A DNA stretch of 37,406 bases from Spirochaetales bacterium (GTDB taxonomy: Bacteria; Spirochaetota; Spirochaetia; SZUA-6; JAFGRV01): positions 1 through 37,406 of the forward strand of contig JAFGKU010000108.1 in assembly GCA_016928415.1 (NCBI GenBank), in the 5' to 3' direction. The notes under the pieces were generated by a model. The model saw nothing but the letters and a program-made list of their open reading frames with translations, ran no database searches and had not been told where the DNA came from. This document shows positions 24,754 through 32,508 of the stretch, piece after piece (positions within the stretch are counted from its first letter, which is position 1; each line of letters begins with the position of its first letter). Both the position numbers and the translations under genes were made by a program.

Positions 24754-25140
24754 ATGGATATTAAATCTATAAATGTAGAAGATGGAAGAGTTAAACTTGA
24801 AGTGAATGATGATATGGTGGTCATCAAGGGTGAAATTGACCACATGAATCCCAAGGAATTCATGGAAGATTTCCTCAATTCCGTGCATAATGAAGCCGTA
24901 AATACCGGAATGAAGAAAGTGAAGGTGGATATCGGTGACCTGACATTTTTAAATTCATCCGGAATCAAGGAATTACTCAAATGGATTATTAAACTGTCGC
25001 AATTGGACACGGACAAGAGGTATTCCATAGTGTTTTTATATAACCCGGAAGTGACATGGCAGCCCTTAAGCCTTGAAATGCTGGTGAAATTGGCTCCACA
25101 GAATATTATTCTGCAGGGTAAGGAGGACAAGATACTATGA
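24754..25140 (+). CDS. STAS-like anti-sigma-factor-antagonist-type protein
   Basis: A 128-residue protein with the alternating strands of a STAS domain. The key loop FLNSSGIKELLKWI (residues 65-78) matches the D-S-S-G loop of SpoIIAA/RsbV proteins, where the Ser (68 or 69 here) is phosphorylated by an anti-sigma kinase and dephosphorylated by a PP2C phosphatase. The fit to the classic family is loose, and it may belong to the slr1659-like branch. A PP2C phosphatase of RsbU type is encoded two genes downstream, a natural partner. No anti-sigma kinase gene is present in the window. Its TGA overlaps a short ORF that bridges to the OmpA-like gene. Confidence 0.7.
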   Translation: MDIKSINVEDGRVKLEVNDDMVVIKGEIDHMNPKEFMEDFLNSVHNEAVNTGMKKVKVDIGDLTFLNSSGIKELLKWIIKLSQLDTDKRYSIVFLYNPEVTWQPLSLEMLVKLAPQNIILQGKEDKIL

Positions 25141-25184
25141 TTGAGGCAGCCGGGGAAGACAGCGGGAAAGGAGGCGTCACGTGA
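25137..25184 (+). CDS. Possible 15-codon coupling ORF between STAS and OmpA-like genes
   Basis: ATG 25137 overlaps the STAS stop (ATGA). The frame MIEAAGEDSGKGGVT ends in a TGA (25182-25184) that overlaps the GTG start of the next gene. Ribosomes could therefore pass from gene to gene without dissociating. Whether the peptide has a role is unknown; it may simply be a chance coupling frame. Confidence 0.3.
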   Translation: MIEAAGEDSGKGGVT

Positions 25185-26482
25185 GAAAAATTCGTTTAAG
25201 CATTATTTGGGTATGCTTGATCATCAGTTTTCAGCCTGCTTATTCGCAATTATTTCTTGAAGGCAATTTAATGGCTACTCCCTGGTCCTTTGAACCCTCC
25301 TACCAGATTGAATGTGTGGAATTGGAGACAAATTGGCTGCTTGGAATGCAGATGGAAAAGTTCATGTTAGGGGCATCCGCCTTCTGTAAATATACATCCT
25401 ATGACGGGCAAGACTTATCCCAGCAGCTTAGGGGGGCTTCTTTTAATGTAGGGGGCTTCGTTTTAGCAGGGTATACTTTGTCGGACTGGTTTTTATTGAA
25501 AGCGGGATTGGGAGGGCTCTGGAGCAAATCTTCCTTTGATTACAATGGAAGCGGCTGGCTGAGCCTAGACCTGCCCGGAGGGTCAGCATTGGTCGATTTT
25601 CAATTCAAATTCCCCTGGAACTGGATGGAATTGGCTCTCTGGGGGCGGTTTGACATGCTCTTCCAGTTAAATTCAGGCACTTTTAACGGCTTTCTGCCTC
25701 AATTTATAGGCGGATTAAGGTTAAACTTCTACACGGGTTTGGATTGGCTGGCATTGTCAATGGAAGCAGACGGTGTGCTCTGGTCTTATTCGAGTGCGAT
25801 ATTAAGTGATTTTCAATCCATCATGTTTCAACCCAAAATCGGAGCCTATTTAACCTTCAGGCCGCCCGCGGAAGGGACAGAGGAGAAACAAGAAACCGGT
25901 TTGATCCTTATCGATGAAAAAATAACGGAAAAGGATGAGACCAAGTCGGATGATGAGAGCAGCAAGATAAAAGATACCGAAGCTGTGATTGCCAAGAATG
26001 ATACAGAAAAGACAGAAAAAGAAGTTCCCGAGAATAAGGAAAACGAAGTAATTGCGATTGACGAAAACAAGGAAAATAAGGTCCATGAAACACCTGAACG
26101 GGAAAGGCTGCGGGAAGAACTGGAATTCTTTAAGAATGCGAAAGAAGGGGACCAGATCCTGCTTACCTCCATTGTATTCGTCAAAGGAAATACCACGTTT
26201 AAAAAAGGATCCACCGACATTCTTGATAAAATAGCCAGGGAAATGCTCATAGATAATTCAATAGTAATCAAAATTGCCGCCTATTCCAATTTCATGGGAA
26301 ACCCCGCCGTTGAATATTCGCTGAGTAGCCGCAGGGTAAAAAAAATAAGGTCTTATTTAATAAGCAAAAAGGTAAAATTACGGCGACTGCGTATCGACCC
26401 CATTGGGCAGTTGCTGACAAAAAAAGACCTTGAAAACAACATCGAAGCCAGAGTATTGATCAAGATCCTCAAAAAAAAATAA
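25181..26482 (+). CDS. Outer-membrane beta-barrel protein with OmpA-like C-terminal domain
   Basis: A signal peptide (residues 1-22, ending PAYSQ) leads to about 210 residues of alternating aromatic/hydrophobic strands with many Trp, Gly and Leu, typical of a small beta barrel. A charged Glu/Lys linker (about 230-310) follows, then an OmpA-like domain (about 325-433) ending NNIEARVLIKIL. The peptidoglycan-binding motif is altered: the usual H-T-D of the domain is A-Y-S in IKIAAYSNFMGNP, although LSSRRV and its Arg remain. Binding to diaminopimelate may be lost. The start is GTG 25181 with AAAGGAGG 6 bases upstream. It is embedded between STAS and PP2C genes, which is unexpected for an outer-membrane protein and hints that the pathway controls or senses the envelope. 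Confidence 0.8.
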   Translation: MRKIRLSIIWVCLIISFQPAYSQLFLEGNLMATPWSFEPSYQIECVELETNWLLGMQMEKFMLGASAFCKYTSYDGQDLSQQLRGASFNVGGFVLAGYTLSDWFLLKAGLGGLWSKSSFDYNGSGWLSLDLPGGSALVDFQFKFPWNWMELALWGRFDMLFQLNSGTFNGFLPQFIGGLRLNFYTGLDWLALSMEADGVLWSYSSAILSDFQSIMFQPKIGAYLTFRPPAEGTEEKQETGLILIDEKITEKDETKSDDESSKIKDTEAVIAKNDTEKTEKEVPENKENEVIAIDENKENKVHETPERERLREELEFFKNAKEGDQILLTSIVFVKGNTTFKKGSTDILDKIAREMLIDNSIVIKIAAYSNFMGNPAVEYSLSSRRVKKIRSYLISKKVKLRRLRIDPIGQLLTKKDLENNIEARVLIKILKKK

Positions 26483-26488
26483 ATTAAT

Positions 26489-26517
26489 TTGAAATTAAAA
26501 GCAGCCGTTATTATAAT
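26489..26517 (+). promoter_or_regulatory. Promoter of the PP2C phosphatase gene
   Basis: TTGAAA (26489-26494) and a consensus TATAAT (26512-26517) have 17-base spacing, just after the OmpA-like stop. The leader is about 87 bases. It contains a ten-codon frame (ATG 26582, stop 26612-26614) that overlaps the phosphatase ATG in ATGA fashion. Confidence 0.6.
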
Positions 26518-26610
26518 GAAGTAGTAAGAGCTCTTTTTGACGGTTACAGGTATGTGATGCCGGTTTTAGAGAGTATTTGAAATGGAAGCAGATATGAACC
26601 GGAACGATTT

Positions 26611-28116
26611 ATGAGAAAAATAAGTGTCAAAATAAGCCTGTTATATATCTTGCTGGCCCTTATTAATATCATATTTTTTACGGTAATAATATTCGAGAAC
26701 CAGATCGATCTCATCATCAAGAATGCCGAATACAAAACCAAAGAAGTGGCAACCAACCTCTATTCCAGGTTCAGTCCTTTGATTGCCGACATTAATACAA
26801 ATCCCACGAAATTCCCGACACAGGAATCGATCATCAACGCATTGAAGGAAAGTCTTAATTCGCTTTTTGTGGAAAAATATCTTCTTTTCACTGAAGACAA
26901 TAAAGTACTGTATCAGTCAGGCAATAATTTGACTATTGATGCGGTCGATGTTACGGACGTATCCAATGCCATAGCCAACAGGGATGTTATGGGGGATTTT
27001 TATTATGCCAAGGTATTGGAACAGAAGTATAAGATCCATTTTTTCGTGCCTCTGGGTTTGCAGAAAATACCGGACAGCTTCCTGTTGTTTGAACTTGATA
27101 TAAGGGATATTGATAAAACGTTCCAGGCACTTTACCAGCTCATTGTGCTGATGATAGCCGTCATACTGGTTTTCCATTTGATTTTCGGAATTTTGCTCAA
27201 TTTCATGATCATTCGTCCCATTCGAATCCTGTCCCGTACAAGCGGAGAGATCAGTGAGGGCAAATTATCCGCAAGGGTAGGCATGAAAAGGAAGGACGAG
27301 TTCGGGCAGTTGGGAAATGTTTTTGACAGTATGGCCCAGTCGATCCAGGACAAGATTGATCAGCTGAACAAGCAGAATCATCTGATGATGATGGAACTGA
27401 AAATGGCCGGTGAAGTGCAGAAAAGAATTTACCCTGTTATGCGTAAGACCGACAGGCTGAGTATTGCCGTTTATCACAGGCCCCTGATAGAAGTGAGTGG
27501 TGACTATCATGATATATTTCCCCTTGGAAGGAACAGATACGGCTTTTTGATTGCGGATGTTTCCGGCCATGGTGTCGGCGCCGCCCTCATCACCATGCTC
27601 ATAAAAAACCTGTTTCAGCATCATGCGAGAAATTATACCGATTCAAGCGGTCTTATCAGGGAAATCAATAACGAATTAAAGGACCTGATGAGGGATTATG
27701 ACAGGTTTTTTACCGCATTTTACCTCATTATTGACGAAAAAAATAATTCCATATTCACGAATGCCGGCCATACAAAGGCCTATTTATGCAGACCCAGCAA
27801 CAAAAAAATTTATGAAATGAATACAACGGGTTTCGTCATCGGAGTAACGGATTCGATCAATACGAGTTTCCAGTCAAAGGCCTTTCCTCTACAGAAAAAT
27901 GACAAGATTATCCTTTTTACGGACGGAATCATAGAGGCGAGAGGCAAGGATGAAGAAGCTTATGAAATTAAAAGGCTTCTCCTTGCCATTAGGAAAAACG
28001 ACAAATTTTCCTGTGATAAAATGCTCCAGAACATCCTTGAGGACTACACCGGTTTCATCGATACGGAGAACCGCCGGGATGATGAAACCATTATGATAGT
28101 GGAAATCAGGGAATAA
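26611..28116 (+). CDS. Membrane HAMP-PP2C (RsbU/SpoIIE-type) serine phosphatase
   Basis: A membrane sensor phosphatase. Transmembrane helix 1 (about 8-28), an extracytoplasmic sensor region (30-172), helix 2 (173-200), a HAMP domain (200-255) and a coiled linker precede a SpoIIE-type PP2C domain (270-501). Metal-binding acids are in place: GDYHD (Asp 298), ADVSGHG (Asp 316), FTDGI (Asp 438) and RRDDET (Asp 490-491). EVQKRIYP is the family's linker signature. Such enzymes dephosphorylate STAS anti-sigma antagonists; the STAS protein encoded two genes upstream is the obvious candidate. GGAA lies about 6 bases before the ATG. It has its own promoter and so can be expressed apart from the upstream genes. 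Confidence 0.93.
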   Translation: MRKISVKISLLYILLALINIIFFTVIIFENQIDLIIKNAEYKTKEVATNLYSRFSPLIADINTNPTKFPTQESIINALKESLNSLFVEKYLLFTEDNKVLYQSGNNLTIDAVDVTDVSNAIANRDVMGDFYYAKVLEQKYKIHFFVPLGLQKIPDSFLLFELDIRDIDKTFQALYQLIVLMIAVILVFHLIFGILLNFMIIRPIRILSRTSGEISEGKLSARVGMKRKDEFGQLGNVFDSMAQSIQDKIDQLNKQNHLMMMELKMAGEVQKRIYPVMRKTDRLSIAVYHRPLIEVSGDYHDIFPLGRNRYGFLIADVSGHGVGAALITMLIKNLFQHHARNYTDSSGLIREINNELKDLMRDYDRFFTAFYLIIDEKNNSIFTNAGHTKAYLCRPSNKKIYEMNTTGFVIGVTDSINTSFQSKAFPLQKNDKIILFTDGIIEARGKDEEAYEIKRLLLAIRKNDKFSCDKMLQNILEDYTGFIDTENRRDDETIMIVEIRE

Positions 28117-28137
28117 ATGTATTAAATTATACATAGT

Positions 28138-28171
28138 AGGCTAAATATACGGCAAAAATCGCGTATTGCCT
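28138..28171 (+). promoter_or_regulatory. Hairpin before the TPR gene ribosome-binding site
   Basis: AGGC (28138-28141) + ATACG (28147-28151) pair with CGTAT (28162-28166) + GCCT (28168-28171), giving nine pairs with an internal loop. The hairpin lies just before the GGGAG ribosome-binding site (28174-28178) of the next gene. No T run follows, so it is not a typical terminator; an mRNA-stability or translational role is possible. Confidence 0.3.
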
Positions 28172-28182
28172 GCGGGAGCATT

Positions 28183-29748
28183 ATGGGTAAATTTTTAAAG
28201 AATCAAGCCTTTATTTTCATTCTACTCATCTCCACGGTACTCATTTTCTTAGGGATGATGTTTCTTAATGATATTGTCAAGGAAATCCGTCTTCTTGAGC
28301 TGAAGGCATTCCTCAAGGAAATGAACAGGGAAGATTCCAATGTGGACCATCTTGGCATGGTTTCCAAATACAAGCTTTGTAAAGATTTGTATGAAAACAG
28401 GATAAATGAAAAAAACCTGGATTCCGAGGAATTGAAGACGTCCTACCTGATAGCCAGTTTTGAGAATCAGAATAAACTTCAACTGGACAAATACAAGGAT
28501 GTTGCCGGGCCGGTAATTTTCATTTTAAACCTGGTCAGGCAAATTCTGAATAAGGCACCCATTGAAACCATAATCGAGGGACAGACCAATAACTCGATTG
28601 CGATTGCCTATTATTATGAAAGAAACAAGGATTATGAAAAAGCCCTGGATGTGTATGGTAAAATACTGGCAAATACCGGCCTGGAAAAGGCAAAGGAACC
28701 GATTATAATATTACACCAGGGCTTCTGCAATGCCGTTATCGGAAACTACGAGACGGCAAAAGAGAAATATCTGTCAATTATTAATAATTATAATAATGAA
28801 AACGCGGCCATCACGGCGGCGATACTGCTTAAGTATCTCGAGGAATTCCAGAACGAGATTGAGAAGGTTAAAAATTCGAAGGCAAGCGGTGTCGAGAAAT
28901 CGGAACAGCTGTTTAAGCTGATTGCCTATAAGGACGCGTTGCAGGTTCTGGATAACGTTTCCGTTTCCGACCCCAAGCAGAAGGAGAAAATAAATTATTA
29001 CAAGGCGCGGTGTCTTGAAGAAACGGGCGAAAAGGAAGAGTCGGTAAAAGTTTACCAGGAACTCATCCAGGATAACCATGAATCGGATTATGCAAAGATA
29101 GCCAATGAGCGGATTCTGGTAATTTCAACCATGGATGTTGAAGGCGAGAAATACAAGGAGCTTGCCGAAAAGAACAATACACTAATACAGGATGAATCCT
29201 TCAATGATTTGCTTGAAAAATCACAAAAAATCGAGGACCTCTATAAACAGGAAGATAATGTCATTAATAAGTCAAAGGAAATTTTCGAAGCTGAAAACGT
29301 TACCGAACCCAAATCCGGAAATGAGGTGGCCGCTGAAAACACTCAGACGGATGCTGAAATTGCCATGACAAACGGAGAGGTGGAAAATACCAGCGGGAAC
29401 ACGGAAGAGACTGCCGAGGTGAAAACGACCCGGGAAACGGACATTGACCGGTTTATAAGCAAGGCGATGAAAACCATAGATAAAACGATAGTGGAAGAAG
29501 AAAAGAAGGATGCAGTGGAAAAAGCCAGGTTGGAGGAAGAAAAAAGAAAGGAACAGACCAGGATAAATGCCAGCAAGCAGAAGCCTTACCAGAAAAAATA
29601 CCGGGATGCGCAGGGAAACATTTTCAAGGTGGAACAGTACAGCGGTACGGGAAAACTTGAAAAATATTATGTGTATGAATATGACGAGGAAGGGAATCCC
29701 GTAAAAATTCTCTCCTATGATTCCAATGGTAAACTGATCACCAATTAA
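28183..29748 (+). CDS. Membrane-anchored TPR protein with disordered acidic linker
   Basis: A single hydrophobic helix (residues 8-30) anchors the protein, with most of it probably outside the cytoplasm. Residues about 140-330 form TPR-like helix pairs (AIAYYYERNKDYEKALDVYGKIL, HQGFCNAVIGNYETAKEKYLSI, INYYKARCLEETGEKEESVKVYQEL). A Glu/Thr/Asn-rich disordered segment (about 365-450), a charged coiled coil (460-500) and a short C-terminal module, YRDAQGNIFKVEQYSGTG...YEYDEEGNPVKI, recalling YD-type repeats follow. GGGAG precedes the ATG. It follows the PP2C gene by 66 bases and likely belongs to the same group. I do not recognise a specific family; a scaffold role for the envelope module is a guess. 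Confidence 0.75.
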   Translation: MGKFLKNQAFIFILLISTVLIFLGMMFLNDIVKEIRLLELKAFLKEMNREDSNVDHLGMVSKYKLCKDLYENRINEKNLDSEELKTSYLIASFENQNKLQLDKYKDVAGPVIFILNLVRQILNKAPIETIIEGQTNNSIAIAYYYERNKDYEKALDVYGKILANTGLEKAKEPIIILHQGFCNAVIGNYETAKEKYLSIINNYNNENAAITAAILLKYLEEFQNEIEKVKNSKASGVEKSEQLFKLIAYKDALQVLDNVSVSDPKQKEKINYYKARCLEETGEKEESVKVYQELIQDNHESDYAKIANERILVISTMDVEGEKYKELAEKNNTLIQDESFNDLLEKSQKIEDLYKQEDNVINKSKEIFEAENVTEPKSGNEVAAENTQTDAEIAMTNGEVENTSGNTEETAEVKTTRETDIDRFISKAMKTIDKTIVEEEKKDAVEKARLEEEKRKEQTRINASKQKPYQKKYRDAQGNIFKVEQYSGTGKLEKYYVYEYDEEGNPVKILSYDSNGKLITN

Positions 29749-29751
29749 ACC

Positions 29752-31035
29752 TTAATTTTTATTTTTCAATTCAGATATGTCGTATATGTCAATGTTGTTG
29801 TCACCCCTGAAATTGGAAAAAGCCAGATATATCCCATTACCGGAAACATCCAGCCCGGTGGGTTGATTCCCTCCGTCTATCCTGGCGATAATTTCCTGAT
29901 TTTTTACATCGATAATGAATACTTGGCCGTCCTTCGGGCTTCTCTTTAAATAAGATTCGGGATTGTTTGGGCCGCGGCAGGATACGAAAAGGTATCTATC
30001 ATCAGGCGATAATTCGATTGTATTGGGATTGTTGAATACCTTGTAGGTTTTTATAATCCTGAATTCGACAGGGTCGATCATGTAAATCTCGGAATGGTTC
30101 ATATTGCTTACAAAACATGATTTATTGTCCTTTGTGAGTACTATATGCCGCATGGCGGCGTGTTTTTTATAAATCCGTTTCACTTCTTTCCACGTGGCGG
30201 TATCGTATTTGAGGATCAAACCGCTGTCAAACGAAGCAATGAACAGGTATTTCCCGTCGTTTGTAAAAACAACGCCACGTGGCATCCGCATTCCGTTTAG
30301 TTTACATACAAGTTTTCCGGTGGAATATGTCATGATCGAGACATCGTGGCTTAACCAGTTGGATGCCGCAATCTTGTCTATTACGGAAGAGTAGGCAAAA
30401 AATTTGGGCCAGGTGCCTTTTGTAGACATTTTTCGAAGGTAAGCAGGATTCAGGGGATCCGTTATATCGTATTCTGAAATCATGGCCGTAGTCACCTGTG
30501 ATACAAGAAACCTGTTGGTTTCGGGAATGAATAGCCCCTCAACAAAACTGGCTTTGCCTGTATGCTGTTTGACGTCAACCAGATTACGTATTTCAAGATT
30601 TTCCATGTCGAAAATCTGGTATCCTTTCCCGTCCCATAAAATAACATAAAGGTATTTGTCATCCGGTGTGAATATGACCTGTTTCGGCATCCTGCCGCAT
30701 TTGAATACGCCAAGCTGTTTCCCGAAAGTATGGACGGGATTATGGCGGAAAAGCCATTCGCGTTCTTCCTTCACATCGATATACGTATCCATATCAGGAT
30801 ATTTTTTTCTGGTCAGCTTGACCGTGTGCCGGCCCTCTTCCAGTTCGATTTTCACGGGTGTCCTGCCGGCGGGTTTGCCGTCTATTGCAATGTCAGACGA
30901 ACCGTAGACAAGATCAATAGTAATTTTGTATTGGGCAGATTTGTTGGTTTTATCCGCATTTTCAGCCCGTAATGAAAATCCGCCTGATAAGCCGGAGATG
31001 AATACCAAACATGCGATTATTTTAATAGAAGGCAC
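29752..31035 (-). CDS. Exported PEGA-domain / YVTN-type beta-propeller protein
   Basis: An N-terminal signal peptide (about 1-24) predicts export. A PEGA domain follows (about 40-90, with IDGKPAGRTPVKIELEEGRHTVKL), a surface beta fold common in bacterial exported proteins. The rest (about 105-420) shows repeated propeller blades, each with a V-x-F-T-x-D-x-K-Y-L-x-V core (VIFTPDDKYLYVI, VVFTNDGKYLFIA, LTKDNKSCFVS, LSPDDRYLFVS, VSGNGIYLAFS). Probable role: binding proteins or ligands at the cell surface or periplasm; no catalytic residue is evident. The start is GTG at 31035, with AGGAGG about 9 bases upstream, inside a strong hairpin described separately. It is convergent with the TPR gene (three bases apart). 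Confidence 0.85.
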   Translation of the reverse strand: MPSIKIIACLVFISGLSGGFSLRAENADKTNKSAQYKITIDLVYGSSDIAIDGKPAGRTPVKIELEEGRHTVKLTRKKYPDMDTYIDVKEEREWLFRHNPVHTFGKQLGVFKCGRMPKQVIFTPDDKYLYVILWDGKGYQIFDMENLEIRNLVDVKQHTGKASFVEGLFIPETNRFLVSQVTTAMISEYDITDPLNPAYLRKMSTKGTWPKFFAYSSVIDKIAASNWLSHDVSIMTYSTGKLVCKLNGMRMPRGVVFTNDGKYLFIASFDSGLILKYDTATWKEVKRIYKKHAAMRHIVLTKDNKSCFVSNMNHSEIYMIDPVEFRIIKTYKVFNNPNTIELSPDDRYLFVSCRGPNNPESYLKRSPKDGQVFIIDVKNQEIIARIDGGNQPTGLDVSGNGIYLAFSNFRGDNNIDIYDISELKNKN

Positions 31036-31107
31036 CTTTAAAAACCTCCTTTTGGAGTAGTCTGCCGAATCAAAATCTTTTTTAAATAGGGGTTTTTAAA
31101 GGTTGCC
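31031..31107 (-). promoter_or_regulatory. 5' leader hairpin that buries the start codon of the propeller gene
   Basis: In the minus-strand mRNA a perfect 13-bp inverted repeat, ACCTTTAAAAACC (31103-31091) with GGTTTTTAAAGGT (31046-31034), is extended by GGC/GCC (31107-31105 with 31033-31031) past one bulged base. The loop is about 44 bases. The right arm contains the GTG start codon and the last two G of the AGGAGG ribosome-binding site. The start-codon region AGGUGCC (31037-31031) can also pair with GGCACCU further upstream (31137-31131), which itself has a local competing partner. No U run follows, so it is not a terminator. An RNA thermometer or riboregulator is likely. Confidence 0.65.
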
Positions 31108-31207
31108 CAGAATAAATCAATAGTTATCAGAGGTGCCCTATATTTACTCACCTGTTTTTACCGCCTTTACAAAGTATTGACAGCTTTTCATGGTATGTAC
31201 CCATGTA

Positions 31208-32386
31208 TCAGTTTTTTAACTTTTCCAGACTCAGCTCATACATATTCTCAACGCCGTACATCATCCTGAAATCAGGGTAGGTCAGCATGATGTATTCGCA
31301 GGCTTCCTTTAATTCATTCCATTTATCAAGATAACGGTAAGCAAACAATTCCTGGTACAGGATCTCGGGTAAAAACGGGTCTTTGGAGAATGTTGTTCTT
31401 GAATCAGCAGTTATGGATAATACCTCGTTCAATAGCAGCCGTTTTTTGGCCGTATCACCGAAGTATTCCTCGCTTTTATCCGCAATTTCGATCAGAGTCA
31501 TACACAAATGCCACATGCATTGAGCCTGGGTATCACCGAGAAAAAGGGCGGGGTCACTCTCGGATAGTTTGGACAGATCGCTTTGCTTATACCCGTATTT
31601 CTCCGGGTTACCGGCCACATCGCCAAAGGAATAAAAGGGGACGGCTTCAATTCTTTTTTTCAGGCCCAGTACCTTGTTATACAATTTGTTCATTTCACGC
31701 TGTTTCTGCATTTTTTTATAATCCTTGAGGAAAATGTAGGATTCTTCAATGCTCTTCTGAGGTTTGAAATAAAAGGGATCCAATGTTGCCGCCTGTTCGA
31801 AAAGCTTAAGGGCCTCCTTTGCCTTGCCGGAATTCAGAAGTTCAAGCCCGGTATAATAAGCCTTTGCCGCCGGAACGGATATTGTTTCCGCCTTCCTGAA
31901 AATGGCTTTACTTTCAATACCTAACGCGGAAAAAAGGTCGGCAGCCAGTCTTTTTTCCACTCCAAAAATATCGTCAATACTGCCCTTGATGTTGGAGGAG
32001 TTAACGATTTTACCTGATTCACTGTTTACAATCCTGGCGTCGATTCTGATATCCTTTTCCTGGACAATGAAGCTCCCCATCACCAATCGATTGGCATTTA
32101 ACAGATTACCCAGTTTTAAAGCATCGGTTTCGCGCGTAAGGCCGGAAACCGACAATTCCTGCTCCTGTATGATCCGGTCCAGCTCCTCTCTTTCGACCAC
32201 GATTAATTTACCGGTTGCGGAGATATCCGTAAGGAGCATGTCCGTCAAACCGATAGAGAGCCATGCGTATTCTTCGTTGCCGGTCGTGTTCCTGAAGTAT
32301 AGAATGGAGATTGTCTGTTCAGGGTAAAGAATTCCGGTCATCAAAAAAAGGAAGACGATCAGAATAATATAATGATTTCCCTTCAT
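31208..32386 (-). CDS. CsgG-like domain protein with TPR (exported)
   Basis: A signal peptide (about 1-22, MTGILYPEQ) is followed by a CsgG/FlgT-like fold: SILYFRNTTGNEEYAWLSIGLTDMLLTDI, LIVVEREELDRIIQEQELSVSGL, LLNANRLVMGSFIVQEKDIRIDARIVN and IDDIFGVEKRLA. CsgG itself is the curli export pore; many relatives with this fold are periplasmic accessory proteins whose role is unknown. Residues about 170-215 contain a TPR unit (AKAYYTGLELLNSGKAKEALKLFEQAATLDPFY), and the C-terminal half is helical and unrecognised. AAGGAG lies 4 bases before the ATG, and a good promoter lies about 60 bases upstream. No lipobox Cys is seen, unlike CsgG, so it is probably soluble in the periplasm. Confidence 0.75.
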   Translation of the reverse strand: MKGNHYIILIVFLFLMTGILYPEQTISILYFRNTTGNEEYAWLSIGLTDMLLTDISATGKLIVVEREELDRIIQEQELSVSGLTRETDALKLGNLLNANRLVMGSFIVQEKDIRIDARIVNSESGKIVNSSNIKGSIDDIFGVEKRLAADLFSALGIESKAIFRKAETISVPAAKAYYTGLELLNSGKAKEALKLFEQAATLDPFYFKPQKSIEESYIFLKDYKKMQKQREMNKLYNKVLGLKKRIEAVPFYSFGDVAGNPEKYGYKQSDLSKLSESDPALFLGDTQAQCMWHLCMTLIEIADKSEEYFGDTAKKRLLLNEVLSITADSRTTFSKDPFLPEILYQELFAYRYLDKWNELKEACEYIMLTYPDFRMMYGVENMYELSLEKLKN

Positions 32387-32446
32387 GCATCTCCTTTTTA
32401 GAAATTCGGCCAGTCATCAATAGATAAGCCGGCTTTGATCATTGAT

Positions 32447-32475
32447 AGTATAGTATTTAAATATATTGACTTCAA
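32447..32475 (-). promoter_or_regulatory. Promoter of the CsgG-like/TPR gene
   Basis: On the minus strand TTGAAG (32475-32470) is followed after 17 bases by TATACT (32452-32447). It lies just downstream of the beta-barrel gene, so the CsgG-like gene can be transcribed on its own. The leader is about 55 bases and ends in the AAGGAG ribosome-binding site. Confidence 0.6.
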
Positions 32476-32508
32476 GTATGTAAAACATTGAACGTATTAC
32501 CGGAAATG

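Noticed and set aside
31031..31107. The long inverted repeat as a transcription terminator for the CsgG-like gene
   Set aside because: No T/U run follows either arm on either strand, and the repeat ends in the start codon of the next gene.
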